Part shown: positions 15,357-18,190 of the stretch, in pieces | Position numbering within the stretch: position 1 is the stretch's first letter | Layout: each line of letters starts with the position of its first letter | Source: UBA2233 sp002347965 [NCBI: Nitrospirae bacterium UBA2233] | GTDB lineage: Bacteria; UBA2233 | Assembly: GCA_002347965.1 (NCBI GenBank) | Contig: DDYN01000022.1 | Location: forward strand, 1 to 18,190 | Reading direction: 5' to 3' | Length of the DNA: 18,190 nucleotides | Notes under the pieces: model-generated | Told to the model about the DNA's origin: nothing | Databases searched by the model: none | What the model saw: only the letters and a program-made list of their open reading frames with translations | Program-made: the position numbers and the translations under genes

Positions 15357-17006
15357 CTAAGTGGAGCGCTCGATGAGGCGCTGCTTAAGCGTTGTCTTGA
15401 GAATCTTGCCGACAGGGTTCCTTGGGATAGCCTCGATGCTCTCGAGCCGCTCCGGCAACTTGTAGGACGCCACACCAAGCCCTTTCAGAAAATTGACGAC
15501 CGCTTCGAGCGATGGCGGGCTTTTTGGGTCCTTGGGGACGATGAACGCCAGCACCCTCTCGCCCAGGATCTCGTGCGGCTCTGCCACGCACGCCGCCTCC
15601 TTGATGTCTGGATGGCCCAGGAGAAGGTTTTCGACCTCGGCTGCCGAGATGTTGAACCCGCCCCGGATGATGATGTCTTTCTTCCGGTCAAAAAACCCTA
15701 CATGGCAGGCATCCCACAGGATGAAGAGGTCTCCCGTCAAAAAATACCCGTCGTCCGTGAAGGCCTTTTTGGTTAGGTCTGGCCTTTTGAAGTAGCCGGG
15801 AAACACGTTTGGCCCTTTATAGGCAAGCTCTCCCACGGCCCCGCTTGCCTCGAGCGGCTTAAGCGATTCATCCAGAAGCTTGAGCGAGACCCCCCGAACG
15901 CCGGAGCGAAAGTTGCAGGCCGGGTTGCCCCAGTTGGGGAAGTGGTCTGTTCGAAGGGCAAGGTCTGGCACGTCCATGGGGCCGGCCACGAGCCCCGTCC
16001 CCTCATTTTGGCCCCAGATGTTGACGATCTCGATTCCCCAGCGACGCTTGAACTCTTCGAGCGTCCATTTGGATGGCTGGGCAGAGCCCGTCGTGATTGT
16101 CCTGACGGAGGAAAGATCGAGCCTATCCGCGTCCGGGAGCTTGAGGATCATGTTCAGCACGGCGGGCACGAGGATCGTGAAGGAGATCCGCTCCTCGGTA
16201 AGCTGGCGAAGAAGCAGGGCGACATCGATCGGGTGGTGCATAAAAAGCGTGCCCTGGCTGAGCAGCCAGGGGATAAAGTTCACCCCAACCCCCGTCATGT
16301 TGACCATGGGGGCAACAACGAGCTGGCTGTCTCCGTCCTTGAGGCCGCCGACCCTCCGGAGCATGTTGCCTTGGTAGATCCAGTTGTTGTGGCTCAAGGG
16401 ACAGCCCTTGGGCTCTGCCTCCGTCCCGGAGGTCCAGCATAGGCTGAAGATGTCATCGGCCAGCACCAGGGTGGAGGAAAGCAAGCCCGGGTCCGGCTTG
16501 GTCCTCGAAAGGGGCTCGACCTCCTCGAGGTCCAACACTTGAAGGCCCCCCCGGTAAAGCCCCCTGGCCATAGCCGTGAAATCAACCCCCTTGAAGCGCT
16601 TGGGGCCGATGTACAACGGGGCCTCTGTAAGCCCGAGCACGTACTTTAGCTCGTTTTCTCGCCACTGGACGGGCATGGGTGAGAGCACCCCGCCAGCCTT
16701 GGCCACGGCCAAAAAGAGCATCGGGAGCTCCCAAACGTTGGGGAGCTGGCAGACAACCACGTCGTCTTTTTGAAGACCCATCCTAAGGAGCGCCGTCGCC
16801 ATGCCAAGCACGCGATCTTGAAGCTCTCGGTAGGTAAGCCTCTTCGGAGGAGAGCCCACGAGGGCCTCGCGATCCAGGGGGTCGGCCAAGGCAAGGTTCT
16901 CCGGATGAGCATCCGCCGCTTCAAAAAAGAGATCGAGGAGCGTCTTCTTCCCCCAGAAGCCTTGGTTGTTGTACGCTTCGATGGTGGCAGTGCTATGAAG
17001 GATCAT
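15357..17006 (-). CDS. AMP-forming acyl-CoA synthetase/ligase
   Basis: Activates a carboxylic acid as an acyl-adenylate and then as the CoA thioester; the acid is unknown (fatty or cyclic acids are typical for this branch). About 550 residues, full length. The ANL motifs, numbered from the upstream ATG at 17018, are the phosphate loop TSGTEAEPKG (196-205), YFLTGDL with its AMP-ribose Asp, the hinge and A8 region RKKDIIIRGGFNISAAEVENLL, and Lys538 in PRNPVGKILK, the adenylation lysine. The phosphate loop usually reads TSGTTGxPKG; here Glu-Ala replaces Thr-Gly. I favour the ATG at 17004-17006, which has GGAG 7 nt upstream; the ATG at 17018 lacks a ribosome-binding site. It is probably monocistronic, with a leader of about 170 nt. 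Confidence 0.92.
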   Translation of the reverse strand: MILHSTATIEAYNNQGFWGKKTLLDLFFEAADAHPENLALADPLDREALVGSPPKRLTYRELQDRVLGMATALLRMGLQKDDVVVCQLPNVWELPMLFLAVAKAGGVLSPMPVQWRENELKYVLGLTEAPLYIGPKRFKGVDFTAMARGLYRGGLQVLDLEEVEPLSRTKPDPGLLSSTLVLADDIFSLCWTSGTEAEPKGCPLSHNNWIYQGNMLRRVGGLKDGDSQLVVAPMVNMTGVGVNFIPWLLSQGTLFMHHPIDVALLLRQLTEERISFTILVPAVLNMILKLPDADRLDLSSVRTITTGSAQPSKWTLEEFKRRWGIEIVNIWGQNEGTGLVAGPMDVPDLALRTDHFPNWGNPACNFRSGVRGVSLKLLDESLKPLEASGAVGELAYKGPNVFPGYFKRPDLTKKAFTDDGYFLTGDLFILWDACHVGFFDRKKDIIIRGGFNISAAEVENLLLGHPDIKEAACVAEPHEILGERVLAFIVPKDPKSPPSLEAVVNFLKGLGVASYKLPERLESIEAIPRNPVGKILKTTLKQRLIERST

Positions 17007-17192
17007 AGCGTGCTCCATTCTTTAAGGCTGGGTTTTTCGCTAAAAACACCGCCACAAAGACGGCTCCAAAGTTTTTTTAGGTTCCAAATCGGTTCCTCTC
17101 GATGCCGACCTTTTCGCCGAATTCACCGAATTTACCTTACGGGCGGCCTGGAACTCGTAGGCCTAAAAAGCCACGCCTTTTTATTCCATAGC

Positions 17193-17222
17193 ATTATACT
17201 TTAGTTTTATACAAGCATACAA
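17193..17222 (-). promoter_or_regulatory. Candidate sigma70 promoter of the acyl-CoA ligase
   Basis: On the minus strand TTGTAT (17217-17222) is followed after 18 nt by a perfect TATAAT (17193-17198). It would give a leader of about 170-180 nt before the ligase. The leader contains a short tandem GAATT-based repeat (GAATTCACC then GAATTTACC) near 17119-17136 but no recognisable riboswitch. Confidence 0.55.
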
Positions 17223-17253
17223 TACCGGCGATTGATCGGCCATGGGCTTCCTT

Positions 17254-17281
17254 TCAAGCCTGGATTAGGCTTGACTTTTTT
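17254..17281 (+). terminator. Orphan rho-independent terminator on the plus strand
   Basis: TCAAGCC (17254-17260) pairs perfectly with GGCTTGA (17268-17274) around a 7-nt loop TGGATTA, followed by C and six Ts (17276-17281). This is a good intrinsic terminator for plus-strand transcripts only. No plus-strand gene ends before it: the ligase upstream is on the minus strand. It may end a small RNA or antisense transcript, or be a leftover of a lost gene. Confidence 0.75.
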
Positions 17282-17537
17282 GGGCGTCCAGGAGGGTTTC
17301 AAGGGGCTCCGGGGGCTCCGCTGAAATCGTAGGTGCGCGTAAGCTCGATCACGCTTGCCTCCGGCATCATGCACCTTGAGCGCCAATGGTCCGGCCGCAG
17401 CAGTGCAGTACAATATTTGATCGGGATGAGGTAGGCGGAGTTAAGACCTATTCCGGGCCGACGGGCCACAGTCCGCGGGTTTTCGTCGCTGCGGTCGATC
17501 GAGAATTGGCACGACAACGGGCAATGTAGGATAAAAC

Positions 17538-17702
17538 ATGGAAACGCTAACTCAGGCGATGACTACGATGGAGCTGTACATAAGCAACCCGGAACTGACC
17601 ACACACACGGTTGTTCCCGTTTTCACGGAGCAAGAAGGGGGAATCCTCGACCTCTTGCGCATCTTCCTTGCGGCGGTATTCGGGCCTGTCTCGGCCTTCT
17701 GA
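17538..17702 (+). CDS. Possible small ORF, 54 codons
   Basis: ATG at 17538 after AGGA at 6-nt spacing, ending in TGA. The product starts METLTQAMTTMELYISNPEL and ends in a hydrophobic stretch (ILDLLRIFLAAVFGPVSAF) that could be one membrane helix. I recognise no family. A competing 99-codon ORF runs antisense over it. Listed only because it is the best-supported ORF in an otherwise empty stretch. Confidence 0.18.
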   Translation: METLTQAMTTMELYISNPELTTHTVVPVFTEQEGGILDLLRIFLAAVFGPVSAF

Positions 17703-17965
17703 ACCGGCCAAGAGCCTCAAGAGCGGCACCACTCCGCCTAAGCGGGAAGCGCGGTCCGGGTTCATCGGACGGCGTGCCGCCCCCTCGGATACGGCCAGTC
17801 GTCCGGCAAGCTCGACGTTGGCGACGTTCTTGCGGATTAATCGCATCCTGATAAGCGAACGGATCGACGGTGATTAATATCCGGTTTGTATTTTAAGCTT
17901 TTCGGGTCCGTGGCCGTAAAACCGGGGCATACCGCTTTCGAGGCTCCTTTTCGCAAACCTCGCTC

Positions 17966-17996
17966 CGTTGTGTTACAACGAAGATAGCAATAAAAT
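17966..17996 (+). promoter_or_regulatory. Promoter with inverted repeat over the -35 box, upstream of the FAD-dehydrogenase gene
   Basis: TTGTGT (17968-17973), a 17-nt spacer and TAAAAT (17991-17996) form a plausible sigma70 promoter, about 100 bp before the next gene. A perfect 6-bp inverted repeat, CGTTGT-GTT-ACAACG (17966-17980), covers the -35 hexamer and could be an operator. No regulator for it is identified. Confidence 0.5.
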
Positions 17997-18100
17997 TAGG
18001 TAATTGATCATGTGCCGGCAGCCTCTGAAGCCGTGGCCTTGCCCGGCGTTTTGAGCCCCAGCCGTCACCCGGCCTCAATTGATTTCCACGGAACCCCGCC

Positions 18101-18190
18101 ATGCTGCGACTGACCGACCTTAAGCTGCCGCTGGATCACACCCAAGAGGCCCTACGCGCGGCCATCATCCATCGCCTTGGCATCCGTGCC
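18101..18190 (+). CDS. Probable FAD-dependent dehydrogenase, N-terminal fragment
   Basis: Thirty codons from ATG to the window edge with no stop. The sequence MLRLTDLKLPLD, then an Ala-rich helix ending in HRLGIRA, matches the very characteristic N-terminus of the uncharacterised FAD-dependent dehydrogenase family (COG2509 type, about 530 residues, common in proteobacteria). The FAD-binding Rossmann motif would lie beyond the window, so the call rests on the N-terminal signature only. The ribosome-binding site is weak (CGGAA). The promoter at 17966-17996 probably drives it. Confidence 0.62.
   Translation, partial: MLRLTDLKLPLDHTQEALRAAIIHRLGIRA

Larger units (their letters stand above)
17282..18100. 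other. Region with no convincing gene
   Basis: About 820 bp between the orphan terminator and the FAD-dehydrogenase start. Several ORFs of 54-99 codons exist on both strands, overlapping each other; none has a recognisable motif and most lack ribosome-binding sites. It holds the small ORF 17538-17702, the promoter and inverted repeat at 17966-17996, and a leader of about 100 nt. Its run of CGAT/ATCG-rich words looks somewhat different from the genes before it, but I cannot measure that here. A decayed gene or a recent junction is possible. Confidence 0.4.

Noticed and set aside
15340-15375. Possible terminator after the acyl-CoA ligase stop (T-run on the minus strand)
   Set aside because: The only stem I can build before the T-run is 4 bp (GAGC/GCTC) with a 10-nt loop, too weak to call.
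17299-17517. 72-codon minus-strand ORF with a TTG start, considered as a possible PilZ-like remnant
   Set aside because: It has no clear PilZ RxxxR and D/NxSxxG motifs, lacks a ribosome-binding site, and the resemblance was too loose to name.
17705-17790. Possible tRNA, because of a GGGTTCATC word resembling a T-loop
   Set aside because: No acceptor stem, anticodon arm or CCA-compatible fold can be drawn around it.
17547-17846. 99-codon minus-strand ORF
   Set aside because: No recognisable motif, no properly spaced ribosome-binding site (AGG abuts the ATG), and it overlaps another ORF on the plus strand.

Overview
This window is ordinary chromosomal sequence from a Gram-negative (two-membrane) bacterium. 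The evidence is a BamD-type outer-membrane lipoprotein, a periplasmic-type di-haem cytochrome c peroxidase, a two-enzyme glutathione pathway and sigma70-like promoters. It is GC-rich and tightly packed, and it looks proteobacteria-like. I cannot name the phylum or species. I see no transposase, phage gene, CRISPR array, rRNA or tRNA.

Layout. Positions 1-1932 (+) hold the 3' three quarters of alaS. It runs tail-to-tail into, and overlaps by 68 bp, a minus-strand bamD with a long acidic tail (1865-2941). Next on the minus strand are a rhomboid protease (3099-3785), a strong intrinsic terminator, and an HU-family DNA-binding protein (3868-4146). A 278-bp AT-rich divergent region leads to two plus-strand genes: an M20 metallopeptidase (4425-5792) and an exported alpha/beta hydrolase (5865-6827).

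Positions 6824-12176 form a thiol and redox block. gshA, a DsrE-family protein and a V4R-STAS fusion protein lie in a row on the minus strand. gshB diverges from gshA, so both steps of glutathione synthesis are present. gshB meets an Rrf2/IscR-like regulator tail-to-tail. That regulator sits directly downstream of a di-haem cytochrome c peroxidase gene. The peroxidase promoter has an 18-nt perfect palindrome between its -35 and -10 boxes, a natural candidate operator for the neighbouring Rrf2 protein.

Positions 12294-17018, all minus strand, hold an SDR oxidoreductase, a glucosyl-3-phosphoglycerate phosphatase and synthase pair (synthesis of the compatible solute glucosylglycerate), and an AMP-forming acyl-CoA ligase. 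Perfect TATAAT boxes precede the SDR and the ligase.

Positions 17019-18100 contain no convincing protein-coding gene. They do hold an orphan plus-strand terminator, a doubtful 54-codon ORF, and a promoter with an inverted repeat over its -35 box. The window ends 30 codons into a gene for a probable FAD-dependent dehydrogenase.

The least ordinary items are the V4R-STAS protein in the glutathione operon, the Rrf2/peroxidase promoter arrangement, the orphan terminator, and the overlapping convergent gene ends. I do not see an obviously new multi-gene system. The gsh-dsrE-V4R/STAS cluster is the best candidate for something undescribed.
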